Assembly: GCA_016946835.1 (NCBI GenBank)
Contig: JACVTC010000007.1
Location: forward strand, 2,245,001-2,309,000
DNA from: Neocallimastix lanati (nom. inval.)
Lineage: Eukaryota; Neocallimastigomycota; Neocallimastigomycetes; Neocallimastigales; Neocallimastigaceae
Direction of reading: 5' to 3'
Length of the DNA stretch: 64,000 nucleotides
Both the position numbers and the translations under genes were made by a program. Shown here one piece after another: positions 39,371 to 52,441 of this stretch. The notes beneath the pieces were generated by a model, which was not told the DNA's origin, did no database searches, and saw only the letters and a list, made by a program, of their open reading frames with translations. How positions within the stretch are numbered: position 1 is the stretch's first letter; each line of letters begins with the position of its first letter.

Positions 39371-41217
39371 CACTTTAAAATTTATTATATAGGTGTATTT
39401 TTTTCTCTCCTTTTATATTAAGTATATTTAAAATTTTAATACTCATAAACATTTTTATTATATTTGTTTCTATGTTTAAATTAATTATTATTATTTTTAT
39501 TTTATCATTCATTACTGTTTAATTTTAATTTTATAATTAATTTAAACTTTTTAATGTGCTATTTTTTTTTTTAATTAATTCTTAATATTTATGTTTTTCA
39601 TTATTAGTAGTAATATTTTATTTTTTTATAAAAATAGTCTTTTCTATTTGCATTGTGTGTCATAAATTTTTATACTCTAAAATAAAACAAAAAAAATATA
39701 AAATAATTTTAAATTATTAATTATGAAGTATCTATGTTAACTCTAAATATGTTTGCTTGTTTGTTTGTTTGTTTTGTTTTGTTTTGTTTTTCTAGTAATT
39801 GTACTAAACTTAAATTAATAATAATTATTTAAATATATATTATTTTCTTTTATTTATTTATTCATTCTTTTTTAAATGGGCTCTGTGAATAAACTTGATA
39901 CTGTTTTTTATAGTGTTGATTGTTTTCATTACAATTTCTAGAATATTGTTTATTTTTTTTTTTTTTTCTTTTTCTTTCTTTTTTTTTTTTTTTTGGATAA
40001 ATAAAAAATATAAAAATAAAAAAAAAAAAAAAAAAACAATAATAAAAATGCAAACTAAAATAAAATAAATTAAAAATAAAAATCATAAAGGTTTACTGTT
40101 TATACTATGTCTAAAAATAAATAAATAATAATTCAATAACAAAAAAAATAACAAAAAAATTAAAAAAATACTGAAACAAAATACAATAAATTTATACTAA
40201 AAGTAATTTTTATCTTTAAGAAAAGAAAAAAGTTAATATACAGTTTGTTATAAATTTAAAAATAAAAAAATAAAATAATCGAAAGTTGTTTTTATGCCTT
40301 TTTTATTAACCTTATACTTATTCTTTCTCCTTGTTCATTAAAGCATAACTACATATAATATATATATATAAAAGGTTAAATAAATTATAGATATGGATAT
40401 GGATATGGATATAAATTAAAATACAGAAAATTATAATATTCTTATTCCATTAAATAATTCTATTAAATTTATTTTTATTTTTATTTTTTTTTTTTTTTAT
40501 ATTTATTTTTTTTTTTTTTTATATTAATAATTTACAAGTTCACAAATTGGAGGTGGATCAATGGGTCTTCTATCTTTTTCACCAAAACCACACATCTATA
40601 TATATATATTTTTAGTTTAATTAAGTTTTATAATTAAATATATATTATATAAAGAAAAGTAAAAGTGATTAATTAATTTATATAATATCAATATATCTAT
40701 GTTTAATATATATATATATTAAATTTAATCTATTCTTTATAAATATTAATTTTTCTTTTTTTTCTATTGTTATAAAAAAAAATATTTATATCTATTTATA
40801 TATTTATAAAGGTTATTATTAAAGAATATCTATAGATAAAAATTATTATAACACCTACTCTTGCTCTTAAAGGTTGTTGAACTACCCGTATTTCAAATCT
40901 TTAAAAGTAAATTTACAATAAAATTTATTTTAAGCGTAGTTTTAAATTTCATTTTATTTTATTTTTTTAAAAAAAAAAAAAATAAAAATAAATTGTTAAT
41001 TAAATATCATTAAAGTTTTTTTTTTTTTTTTTATTATATATTTGATTTTTATGAAATAATAGAAAGAAGAGAGAAGAGATAAATATTTATAAAAGATGAT
41101 TAATTATTTTGATATAATATTTAAATTGATTTATAAAGTTTATTAATAAAAGATAACGAATATAATTATAGTAATAAATATTATATAAATATACCTTTTA
41201 TTTCTTAATGTACTCAT
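32239..41217 (-). CDS. Velvet-family transcriptional regulator (VeA/VelB type)
   Basis: Exons: 41195-41217 (ATG at 41217), 40859-40898, 40536-40595, 40318-40348, 39895-39937 (tentative), 35954-36205, 34691-34803, 33351-33394, 32239-32358 (TAA). Phases agree throughout and give about 242 residues. Family signatures in order are FEIRVVQQPLRAR, MCGFGEKDRRPIDPPPICEL, VCHCGLWSED, ANPCASSTFTRILVGSLVSS, VYFIFPDLSV, EGKYRLKFSL, FTVYTAKRFPGMTEST and SKQGVKIPIRHEVRSRK. Velvet domains bind DNA through an NF-kappaB-like fold and form homo- or heterodimers that couple development to metabolism in fungi. The protein is little more than the velvet domain with a 20-residue Asn/Ser-rich tail; PEST-like extensions typical of VeA are absent. 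The roughly 4.1-kb intron between 36205 and 40318 (or its two parts) is exceptional for a fungus and holds a satellite. The exon at 39895 is chosen only because its phase fits (donor GTTTAT), so that stretch is uncertain. Confidence 0.88.
36451..36557. repeat. (AAAAT)n then poly-A inside the velvet intron
   Basis: About 15 AAAAT units run into roughly 30 A residues, just upstream (gene sense) of the 35954-36205 exon. An (ATT)n run follows at 36651-36681. Confidence 0.95.
36955..39215. repeat. Intronic satellite of about 55-bp units in the velvet gene
   Basis: Every unit carries AATGAAATCTCAATTTTTAT, then ATTTTAAATGATGAATACA, then a TTTTTTAATACTATT spacer (about 55 bp); some units lack the spacer and are about 41 bp. 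The central part (37240-37990) is nearly homogeneous; both ends decay, leaving mainly the AATGAAAT(C/T)(T/C)CAA core up to 39190. The pattern is that of a satellite homogenised in its middle. It lies wholly within one intron. Confidence 0.92.
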
Positions 41218-41902
41218 TTTTTTTTTTTTTTTTTTTTTTTTTATTATTATTATTATTATATACAAATAAACTGAACTTTCTTTTTTATTTCTAATATTCA
41301 GATAGATAATATGTTTATATTTATATTCTATAATTTATAAAACCAATAGTGACTTTTATTTTTTTTATTTATTCTTTAAGTGGTTTTTCTTTTCTTTCTT
41401 ATTATTTTTTATAAAAAAAAAAAAATAAAATAAAAAACAAAAAATAAAAAATAATAAAAAAAAAAGAGATTGGGTGGGTATGAATATCTTTAAAGATAAA
41501 GCTAATTAACGTTTTTAATAAAATATATATTTTTTTTTTTTTTAGAAATTAGATTTATTTAATATATAAATGTAATCAGGTATTTAAAATCACATTATAT
41601 TTATTATATATATTATATTATTATTAACAAGTTAACAAATGTTACAACTAAAATAAATAAATAAATAAATAATAAAAATAATAAAATAGAAAGTCAAAAA
41701 AAATATAAAGAGAAAAAAAAATAAAATAAAATAAAAAATTTTTTTATTATATTATTTTAATAAATATATAATATTTAAAATAATAATATTTTATGTTCAT
41801 CATAATAATAGAATAATTTATTAATAAATAAAAAAGTTTTTTTTTTTTTTTATTATCTATTATTTTATACTAATAAACATAAATTAAAGAATTTAAAATA
41901 CG

Positions 41903-41933
<31 letters not shown>

Positions 41934-41984
41934 AAATAAAGAAATTATTAATAAAATAAATTATAAAACTATTAAACTATTAAA

Positions 41985-42645
41985 TACTTTTTTTTATATT
42001 ATTTATTTATTACTTAATATTTATAAATTTATCATTTATTATTCATTATTTTATTATTTATTATTTATTTTTTTATTTTTTACTATTCATTATTCATAAT
42101 TTATTATTTATTTATTTATTATTTACTATTTATTAATAAATACTCTTATTATTATTTACTATTTATTAATAAATACTCTTATTATTATTTACTATTTATT
42201 ATTTATTTATTATTATTTATTTATTATTTATCATTTATTATTTATCATTTATTATAAATTATTTATTATTTATTATTTATCATTTATTATTTATCATTTA
42301 TTATTTATTATTTATCATTTATTATTTATTATTTATTATTTATTATTTATTATTTATTATTTATTATTTATTATTTATTATTTATTATTTATTATTTATT
42401 ATTTATTATTTATTATTTATTATTTATTATTTATTATTTATTATTTATTATTTATTATTTATTAATAAATACTCTTTTTATTATTTATTATTTATTATTT
42501 ATTAATAAATACTCTTTTTATTATTTATTATTTATTATTTATTAATAAATACTCTTTTTATTATTTATTATTTATTATTTATTATTTATTATTTATTATT
42601 TATTATTTATTATTTATTATTTATTATTAATTATTTATTATTTCT
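41985..42645. repeat. (TTATTTA)n-type array with embedded ATAAATACTC units
   Basis: TTATTATTTA-type units with at least five inserts of TATTAATAAATACTCTT, two at 42131-42180 and three in a regular higher-order repeat at 42464-42560. 41218-41984 to its left and 42646-44085 to its right contain AT-rich sequence, homopolymers and no supported gene. A 28-codon hydrophobic frame (MALYLFRLQILSQYLYIIYP start) at 43244 is unconvincing. Confidence 0.85.
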
Positions 42646-44085
42646 TGTATTAATTTAAATTTTATAATTAAATTATAAATATAATAAAATCTAAAATTTA
42701 AAAAAAAAAAAAAAAAAATATACGAAAATCAAATATAATTTTTCAATGAATTTATATATATAATCTATACTAATATATAATATTTATTAAATTTATATAT
42801 ACATATAAATTTTATTTTAATATATTATGGTTAAAAAAGAATTAAAGGTGAAATAAAATAAAAAAAATTAAACTAATTGAATTTTATTATATATATAATT
42901 AATATACTCTCAGTAATATATTAATTCAAATGAACAAAACTATCTAAATAAAGCATCTTTAATCATAAGAAGAAAAAAATTTTTAAACTCTAATTTTTTT
43001 ATTATTTTTTTCATATTAATATAAAAATTAAAATATTATATATAATATATTAATAATATATTTTAATAAATGAAAAACTTTAACTCTTATTTAATTCTTT
43101 ATTATCTAATTTATTTGGTTATATACACATACATAAGATTATTTTAATTTTTAATTTGAATAATTATTTAAAATAATTTATATATTAGTATATTATTAAT
43201 ATATATTAATTTATATTATTAAATACTAAAATAGTATATTAATATGGCATTATATCTATTTAGATTACAGATACTTAGCCAATATTTATATATTATCTAC
43301 CCTTTAATATATTATTTCTTGTTTTTTTAATTCAATTATTTACCAATGTACAATAAAAAGGTATTAAAAAACAATATATTGAATTAACATATTTACCAAA
43401 TATATTTATATGTAGTTTTTTTATACTGTGGAATTTATATAAATTGATATTAACATAGTTTTTAATTTTATATATTAAAAAATTCAATTATATAAAAAAT
43501 AAATTTTTATATAAAAAATATATAAAAAATTATATATATATAAAATTTTTTTTTTGTTACATTATATTTATAATATATAATGTATATTATATATAATTTA
43601 AATATAAAAGTATATAACAAATATACATTATATATACATAATTTAACTCTATTGATAAACAATTTTTTTTCAGATAAAAGCCTTTTTATATATATATATT
43701 AAAGATATATAAATTTATATATAAATATCTCTCTATAATTATAAAAAGTACTTTATATAATACAAAACCTTTCAATTAATTATAATAAGAAATAAAATAA
43801 TTAGCTTTTTAAAAACAATGTATTAATAATATATGGTTATATATAATTGACTATTATTTATATTTAAGTATTTATGATTTATTTATTTTTTATTAATAAA
43901 TACTCTTTTTATTATTATCTATTATTGAATTATTTATTATTTTATTATTTATTATTTATTATTTAATTATATATTATTTATTTATTTATCATTTATTATT
44001 GTTTATTGTTTATTGTTTATTCTTCACCTTTTATAAAAAATATTTTTATTGTTTCGTTATATATTATTTATATAATATCATAATA

Positions 44086-44373
44086 TTAATTAATATGAAA
44101 AATAGTAAGTTTATGACCATTAAAAGTATAACGTATTCTACCTAAAATTGTTCTTTAGAGTCAAATGACAATAAAATGAAAAAAAAAAAAAGTCAAGCAT
44201 TTATATAAATGTTTTGGTTTATTGATTTATTTCATTTTTTTATTAGGAAAAACTATTAATAAAAATAATTAAAAAAGTGGACTTTTTTCAGTGGAGAAAA
44301 TTTTAACAATAATTAAAAGTTTAATGAAAAATAATAATATAATTTAATTATTTATTTATTTATTTATTTTTTT

Positions 44374-44414
<41 letters not shown>

Positions 44415-45743
44415 CTTTGCCATCACCTTCTTTTTATATTAAATATATAAATATATATTTAATTTTATTACTTTTTTATTTTTATATTTTAGGATTCTAT
44501 TGTACCACTAATGATAATCATAGAATAAGAAGGCACCTTGATAATAGTAGTAATAAAATTATACTTCTTCATTAATAGCAATAGTTTATGGTCTATTCTA
44601 TAAATGAAATATATTTAAAAGCTAAAAATTTTATAAATTGATTTATAAATTGATTTACTTTTATATTTATTTACTTATTTATTAAATTTTAAATATTTAT
44701 TTATATCTATCTATTTATTTACTTATTTATTAAATTTTAAATATTTATTTATATCTATCCATTTATTTACTTATTTATATATTTAAACTTTTATTTACTT
44801 AAATACATAAAAAATTATTTTTATAATTGAATATTAATAAATTATATATATAAAAAAAAGAATATTTATTATTTATTAATTATTAAAAAACAAGCCACAT
44901 ATAAAAATACGCCATATTGTGAAATGCCCAATTAAGAAACGCACTAGATTCTACAAAGATGATTGATTTTTTATATATTCAAACTTTTTATTTATTATTT
45001 ATTATTTATTATTTATTATTTATTATTTATTATTTATTATTTATTATTTATTATTTATTATTATTTAATTATTTAATTATTTATTATTTATTATTAATTA
45101 TTTATTTATTTATTATTTATTATTATTTATTATTTAATTATTTATTATTTATTATTTATTATTTATTATTTATTATTTATTATTTATTATTTATTATTTA
45201 TTATTTATTATAATTATTTATTATTTATTATTTATTATTTATTATTTATTATTTATTATTTATTATTTATTATTTATTATTTATTATTTATTATTTATTA
45301 TTATTTAATTATTTAATTATTTATTATTTATTATTAATTATTTATTTATTTATTATTTATTATTCCATAAATTACAAATTTAATAGTTAATAATTTATTA
45401 TATATTATTAGTTTGTATATAATATTTGATATGAAGAAAGGATTGATAAACCTAATATTCTTTTAATACTTTCAATAAAGACTAAAAAAAATTGATATTT
45501 ATTTTATTATTATTTAAAGTTTTTACCTATTAATAATGAAAGGATGATTTACAACTATATTGAATAAATAAATAAAAATTATAAAAATAAAAATAAAAAT
45601 TTCTATTTTCTTATATATATTTTTATATATATTTTCAAGGATAAAATTTAATTTTTTTTTTTTATTATTATAAATTAAATATTTATTTTTTATACATTTA
45701 AAGTAATTTTGGGATTTTTCATTAAAAATTTCGGAAATTATTC
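44086..45743 (-). CDS. Candidate exons of an unrecognised minus-strand gene
   Basis: Exon 45696-45743 (acceptor AATTAAAG, donor GTATAAAA) reads IISEIFNEKSQNYFK with one base over. Exon 44086-44141 (acceptor AATTTTAG) reads (C)RIRYTFNGHKLTIFHIN and TAA, and the phases join directly. The terminal exon is clearly protein-like. Other exons may lie between: 44496-44573 is open on both strands, giving FYCTTNDNHRIRRHLDNSSN and a stop on the plus strand. The family is not recognised. Confidence 0.3.
44990..45363. repeat. (TTATTATTTA)n array with a duplicated block
   Basis: Uniform TTATTTATTA units. The irregular block with AATTATTTAATTATTTATTA occurs twice, at 45060-45125 and 45300-45363, showing duplication of a segment of the array. 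The Tyr/Leu/Ile frame is an artefact. Confidence 0.95.
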
Positions 45744-46374
45744 CTTTAATTGAAAATTCAATAGATTTATTAATTATTATAAAATAATAATATATAAAAA
45801 AAATGTAATGATATATTTCTATTCTTTTTTTTTTTTTTTATTTTTTTAATTTGTATATATTATAAACATTAAATAATATTCTAATTCCGATTATTATACA
45901 TCATATCATCCATATATATATATATAAATATAATCATATATAATCATATATAGGACTACTTTTTTTTTTTTTTATTTTTTATAATTAAAATCTCCCCTAC
46001 ATTCTTTTTCTATTTTTCAGAGTTTTTTTTTAGAATTAGTTAATTATTATTTCATAATTAGCTTATCACTGACTGATAATAATTTTTTTTTTAAAAAAAA
46101 AATTTATATTCTTTTGCATATAATATATTATATTAAATATATAATCTAATATATGGAATACATAGAAATCAATAAACCTAATTATTTTAAAAAAAAAATG
46201 TAATAACGAAAATAAATTTTAAAAATAAATTATATATTACAGTATAGTGTAATTTATTAAAACAATATATAAATATAGGAATATCAATTATTTTTATTAC
46301 TTCATATCTTATCTCACTTTTTGTATTTTTTTTTTCTTGAAATGGTGAGACAATTAGGTAAAATAGTAAAAATA

Positions 46375-47160
46375 ATAAATAAATAATAAATAATTAAATA
46401 ATTAAATAATTAAATAATTAAATAATTGAATAATAAATAATAAATAATAAATAATTAATAATAAATAATAAATAATAAATAATAAATAATAAATAATTGA
46501 ATAATAAATAATAAATAATAAATAATTAATAATTAATAATAAATAATAAATAATAAATAATTGAATAATAAATAATAAATAATAAATAATAAATAATAAA
46601 TAATTGAATAATAAATAATAAATAATAAATAAATAATAAATAATAAATAAATAATAAATAATAAATAAATAAATAAATAATAAGAAATAAAATAATATAT
46701 AATAAATAAATAATAAATAATAAATAATAAATAATAAATAAATAATAATAGATAATAAATAATTGAATAATAAATAATAATTAATAATAAATAATAAATA
46801 ATAAATAATAAATAATTAATAATAAATAATAAAAAAAGTATTTATTAATAAATAATAAATAATAAATAATAAATAATAGATAATAAATAATAAATAATAA
46901 ATAATAAATAATAAATAATAAATAATAAATAAATAATAATAGATAATAAATAATAGATAATAAATAATAAATAATAAATAATAAATAATAAATAATAAAT
47001 AATAAATAATAAATAAATAATAATAGATAATAAATACTTGAATAATAAATAACAAAAAGAATATTTATTAATAAATAATAAATAATAAATAATAAATAAT
47101 AAATAATAAATAATAAATAATAAATAATTGAATAATAAAAGTATTTATTAATAAACAATA
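46375..47160. repeat. (AATAATAAAT)n array with AATTGAATAA and AGTATTTATTAAT inserts
   Basis: The same simple repeat as the arrays at 42 kb and 45 kb but in the opposite orientation, with regularly placed TTGAATAATAAA variants and three copies of an insert ending GTATTTATTAATAAA or ATATTTATTAATAAA. The large frames on the minus strand are artefacts. Confidence 0.95.
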
Positions 47161-47252
47161 AATAATTAAATAATACTATTCTTTTTTTTGAAATAACTTT
47201 TTTATTAAACTATATAAAATAAAATAAAATAAAATAAAGAATTTAGTGAAAA

Positions 47253-47545
47253 TTAATTCAATAGATAATAAATGTATACAATAATAATACATTCATTCAT
47301 CCATTCATATGATAGTTGTATACAACTTGTATGAAACAATAAATGATAAAAAATTTCATTTTTTAATTTTTTTTTTTTTGTTGTTGTTGTTTTATATCTT
47401 CTATGAATATATATAAAGTAATTTTTATTTTTATTAGGTTCAAACAAAACTGAAATAAGATATAACATTAAAAAGATTTTATTAATATCAATAGTACTAC
47501 TAATTCTATGAATAAAAAAATATGGAGTAATATGACCTTTCTTTA
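47253..47545 (-). CDS. Candidate coding exon, family unknown
   Basis: From an acceptor at 47546 (GTGAAG) the minus strand is open for about 97 codons. It starts KKGHITPYFFIHRISSTIDI, continues through LISVLFEPNKNKNYFIYIHR and ends in an Asn/Lys-poor tail with LLFHTSCIQLSYEWMNE. The first 55 codons have a plausible amino-acid mix. The second half runs through a poly-T/GTT repeat. No matching neighbouring exons were found and I do not recognise the protein, so it may be chance or relic. Confidence 0.28.
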
Positions 47546-47554
47546 CTTCACATA

Positions 47555-47760
47555 TAAATATATAAATATAAATATATAAATATAAATATAAATATAAATA
47601 TAAATATAAATATAAATATTAGTAAAAATATAAATATAAATATTAGTAAAAATATAAATATAAAATATAAATATAAATATAAATATAAATATTAGTAAAA
47701 ATATAAATATAAATATTAGTAAAAATATAAATATAAATATAAATATATGTAAAAGAAATA
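47555..47760. repeat. (AAATAT)n array with TTAGTAAAAATAT variants
   Basis: Hexamer and heptamer repeats with at least four regularly spaced TATTAGTAAAAATATAAAT segments. Confidence 0.92.
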
Positions 47761-47971
47761 ATAAATAAAAAAAAAAAAGTTATCATGAATAAATAATAAT
47801 CTTCAAAATAATTAATAAATAAAATAATAAATAGATAAATAAAGTAAATACTATACAAATAAATAAATATAATAAATAGTATAAATTTTCATATAATGAA
47901 CTGTAAAGAAAAAAATTAAAATTTAAATTAAAAATATACTTTAAAAACTTAAAATTTTAATTTAAAATTCA

Positions 47972-48064
47972 ATGGTGAAAAAAATTAAATGTGGCTTTAA
48001 TAATTTGAATTTGTATCATGAAGAAAAGGATAATCAATTCATTTTACAGAAAGGTCAAAAATAA
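47972..48064 (+). CDS. Candidate short ORF or first exon
   Basis: An ATG opens 30 codons, beginning MVKKIKCGFNNLNLYHEEK and ending FILQKGQK before TAA. Its composition is much less A+T-biased than the flanks and it starts on a clean ATG. A GGTCAA step near the end might be a weak donor. No downstream exon could be attached, and no family recognised. Confidence 0.28.
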   Translation: MVKKIKCGFNNLNLYHEEKDNQFILQKGQK

Positions 48065-48111
48065 ATAATATATTTTATATATAAATATTATATTTTATTT
48101 ATAGAATTATA

Positions 48112-48195
48112 TATTATATATTATATATTATATATTATATATTATATATTATATATTATATATTATATATTATATATTATATATTATATATTATT
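48112..48195. repeat. (TTATATA)n microsatellite
   Basis: Eleven or so perfect heptamer units. Confidence 0.95.
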
Positions 48196-48319
48196 TACAT
48201 ATTTCTATATTTCTATTATTTATTTAAACATTTATTTATTTATTCATTCATTTTTATTTATAAAATATATATATAAATATCTTTTTAAAGTTTAATATAG
48301 ATAGATAATTTATGAATAA

Positions 48320-48352
48320 AGACAATTAGTTTGAGAATTCAACTAATTGTCT
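48320..48352. other. Perfect 12-bp hairpin
   Basis: AGACAATTAGTT and AACTAATTGTCT are perfect inverted repeats around the 9-base loop TGAGAATTC. The arms are not simple sequence, so this is unlikely to be chance in this background. No gene end is established next to it. Confidence 0.7.
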
Positions 48353-48618
48353 ATAAAATTAAATAAAATAAAATAAATAGCTATTTATTTTATATTTTCA
48401 TTTATTTATACTTAGTATTTCTTATAGTTTATATTACCTAAAATACATTATTGATTTTTTTTTTTCATTTTATATGTTTTATATATTTTATATATCTATC
48501 ACTATATTTTCTCTATTTTTATATCCTTTATATATTTAATATAATAAAGGTTATGGTTATATCTTTTGATATTTTTAGATATATTTTTATATATTATTTC
48601 CTATTTTATATATTACCA

Positions 48619-48652
<34 letters not shown>

Positions 48653-49289
48653 GAGAAAAAAAATTAATTTTTTTTATTTTATTTATTAACTTCAAATATT
48701 AGGATATGATTAAGGTAATATATAAATTTACCTTAAAAAAAATTTTTTTTTTTTATTACCTTTTGAAACAATATTTTTAATTTTTAATTTCTAATTTCTA
48801 ATTTTTAAATTTTTAATTTTTAATTTTTTTTTAGGTATATTTCAAATTCGTCCAAAAATAGTTATAAATTTATCATACATATTATAGTATACTATAATAT
48901 ATATTAAATAATTTATAATATATTAACAAATAAATTATTTGAGTGTTATATTTCTCAATGTGGCTTTTTGAAAAGGTTATTTAAAAAATGTTTTATAAAT
49001 ATATATTTTTAAATATATAAACCTTTTTTTTTCTTTTTATTCTTTTTGTTTGTTTATTTTAGTTTTTTGTGAATAATTATTTTATTAAATTTATTACTAT
49101 TTATATTAAATAACTTTTATATTTTATCATTAGCTTTATTAATATTTTTATATTAAAAATAACATCCCCTCTTTAATAATATTCTTTTATAAGAATAAAA
49201 TAATTATATAAATAATAGGTTTAAAATAGAAAAAAAAATTATTTTTAACCTTTTATGTTTATTTGTTTTTTTAAAGTTTTAATTTATAT

Positions 49290-49370
49290 ATAATATAATT
49301 CGCCACATTAGAAAACTAAACCTAAATGGACATTTCAATATATGGAAAGCCTCGTTGTGAAATGGCAACA
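49290..49370. mobile_element. Degenerate MULE/MITE terminal fragment
   Basis: CGCCACATTAGAAAACTAAA, then GGACATTTC and TTGTGAAATGGCAACAC resemble decayed versions of the GGCGAAATGCAAC motif of the 16.1-kb MITE. A similar fragment is at 44893-44947 (GCCACAT, ACGCCATATTGTGAAATGCC). No intact arm remains. Confidence 0.35.
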
Positions 49371-49901
49371 CTTTTAAATTATTTGTATCAAATGATTTAT
49401 ATATATAAAAAAAAAAAAAATTTTTTTTTTCTATTTAAATCATATAAAGTAAACTATATATGTATATATATGGAAATATTTAAAAAAAAAAGGAAAAAGG
49501 AAAATTATATAATTAATATTTTAATTTATTAGAATTTATGACATTTTATAATATATTTTTCCCAAATTAAAAAAATTTCCTAAATACATTTATGTAAATA
49601 GTATGTAATATATAATTACCCATAAAACTTTTTTATATAATATATAGTAAATTATATATTGTAGTCGACTATATAACATAAATAAATAACAAATAAAAAA
49701 TAATTTAAAGTTTTTTTTAACCTTAATTCTCCAAATTAACCTTAATCTTCCTTTTTTTTTAATTAAAAAAAAAATGACGTGACAATAATTTTTCCATGAA
49801 TTTATTATTCATTTATTTGTTTTAGATGATGATGATGATGAAAATAACTATATTTATAATTATTTTTTTTTTAATATTCAAAGCATTTAAAAGTAGCATA
49901 A

Positions 49902-50041
<140 letters not shown>

Positions 50042-50058
50042 CTTTTATTATTTGTTAT

Positions 50059-50474
50059 ACCCTGGGGTCATTAGTACGGAGTTCAATTCCACCTTACCAC
50101 CCAATATAAGCCTAACCCTAAATCGAACAAGTCATCGTCTACACTATGATCTTCTCAGTTGTACGTATACATCTGCGTACTGTAAATTGTAAATCCTCAT
50201 TAGTAAATGTATATGCATGATCATCACGTGTTAGGATAGATTTCTTAATTTGGAGAAAGGTAATGTAGTAAATAAATAATAATATTATAGTGTATGTGGT
50301 TGTGACTTGCTGTATCCAATATCTCCAAATCTTGTGGTTCTGTAATTCGTGACTGAGAGCGTCGACGCCGAAATGGTATGACATGGGAGCACTTTGTTGT
50401 ATCCTGATACATATGGCTGAGAAGATATGATCAAGACTTACAAGGGATAGTCTAAAAAAAAAAAAAAAAAAAAA
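50059..50474 (+). mobile_element. SINE-like retroposon B (plus sense, poly-A tail, 9-bp target duplication)
   Basis: An island of ordinary base composition that ends in about 21 A residues (50454-50474). It is flanked by the direct repeat ATTTGTTAT at 50050-50058 and 50475-50483. About 20 bases from its left end GAGTTCAATTCC resembles an RNA polymerase III box B, as in a tRNA T-arm; no box A is present, so the copy is probably 5'-truncated within a tRNA-derived head. A conserved block GAGAGCGTCGACGCCG with TGGTATGACA (50355-50382) recurs in the insertion at 52.8 kb. No protein is supported; the 81-codon minus frame is incidental. Confidence 0.7.
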
Positions 50475-50483
50475 ATTTGTTAT

Positions 50484-50734
50484 TATTATTAATTATTAAT
50501 TATTATTATTATTATTTGTTACTATTATTAATTATTATTATTATTATTATTAATTATTATTATTATTATTATTATTATTATCTGTTATTATTATTTGTTA
50601 TTATTATCTGTTATTATTATTAATTATTAGTTAATATTTATAATTATTATTATTTCTTATTAAAAAAGGTCGAATTTATGATAATGAATGGATTAGTTAT
50701 GAAAAATATTAAGTAGTTCACAAAAAATTATGAA

Positions 50735-50765
<31 letters not shown>

Positions 50766-52125
50766 GTGGTTGTATTTATATTAATAATTATATTAATAAA
50801 AAAATTGTATTTATAATAATGGAAAAGATCTATTCATATAAATAGTCATAATAATGAAAAAAAATTTGTATTTTTAATATTTATAATAACAACGAAAAGA
50901 AAAAAAAAAAAAAAAAATTAAAAATAGTAATTAATGCTTATAATGAAAAAGGTTATATTTATAATATTTATAGCAATAATGAAAAATTAGCTGTATTTAT
51001 TATAATAATTATAATAATTATAATAATAATTATAATAATAAAGTATAAATTATGTAAAAAATAATATTTATAATAATTATAATACAAAAAGATGTATTAA
51101 TAATAATAATGAAATGTATATATTTATAATGGTAACAATAATAATAATAATAATTAGGAAAGAAGATTAAATTTATAATAAATAATAAATAATAATATAT
51201 AATGATAAAGGATTATATTTATAGTAAAAATTATCATAATAAGAAGTTTGAATGCATCTTATAACAATTAATATAGCAAGAGCTAACAATAAAAAAAAAA
51301 TAGTATCAATATTATTATTTTTTTTTTTTAAAAATTTAAAATTTTAGGGTTTATAATTATGTCAACTTTATTAATATATTCACATATTCTAACATAAATG
51401 TATATATGGATATATATATATATATATATTATTATTTTTTGTGATTTTACAACCAAATTTATTACTAATATATTATTTTCATTTTCATTTTTATCATTAT
51501 TTATTATTATAAATATATATATTTATATTTTTTTTTATTTTATTTTTCACTACTATTAATATTTATCAATATTTTTATTATATTATAATAATTTATTAAT
51601 AAAATAAGTAATTATTATCCTATATTTAAATAAATGAATATATACATATTAAATAAATATTAAATATTAAATAAATAATTAATAAATAAACAAATAAAGT
51701 AGATAAATATGTTAATTATAAAAAATAATATTAAAAGTTTAAAGATTATAAAAAAAAAAAAAAGTTTATTAAAAATAAACAATAGATCTTATGTATGATA
51801 ATATGGAATCCTCATATCCTGTAAATGTTATGATTTTATTCATAAAGATATTTAGCCAAACCATAAATTCATCAATTTATTTAAATAACTTTTATAATTA
51901 TACATAAATTAATGTAAGTATAATAATAATAATTTTAATTATAATAATAACATGGATAAAAAAAAAATCAATGATTAATATTGTCATAAAAAATTGCCAT
52001 GAATATACCTAAAGTTTTTTACTCTATGTATTCGTGATTTAATGTTCTATAGAATAAGTTAATCTATTACAGAGAAATAATTAATATTACGGTTATATAA
52101 ATATAAAGTTATTTCATTACACCTT

Positions 52126-52165
<40 letters not shown>

Positions 52166-52410
52166 TATTAATTATTATTAAATCTAATTTATTATTTATT
52201 TTAATTAAAAAAAATATATATTTTATACCATGTTAAAATAAACCTAAATAATTTTATTTTATTTTATTTTATTTTTTTTTTATTTTATTTTATATTTTAT
52301 TTCATTTTAGAAGCTATTTGTTAATTAAAATGAATAATTAAAAAAAAAAAATTATTTTATAATTCTTTATTAACCTTTTTTATAAAGCTCCAAGAAATAT
52401 CGAAAATTAA

Positions 52411-52441
<31 letters not shown>

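Noticed and set aside
41985-47160. CRISPR-like regular repeats in the TTATTA arrays
   Set aside because: The repeats are uniform microsatellites without distinct spacers, and the genome is eukaryotic.
47253-47545. Pseudouridine-5'-phosphate glycosidase
   Set aside because: ITPYFF..RI vaguely recalls that family, but the following conserved residues are absent and no other exon supports it.
51780-52100. A minus-strand gene ending YEDSILSYIRSIVYF
   Set aside because: The two candidate exons have plausible borders but incompatible phases and no recognisable family.
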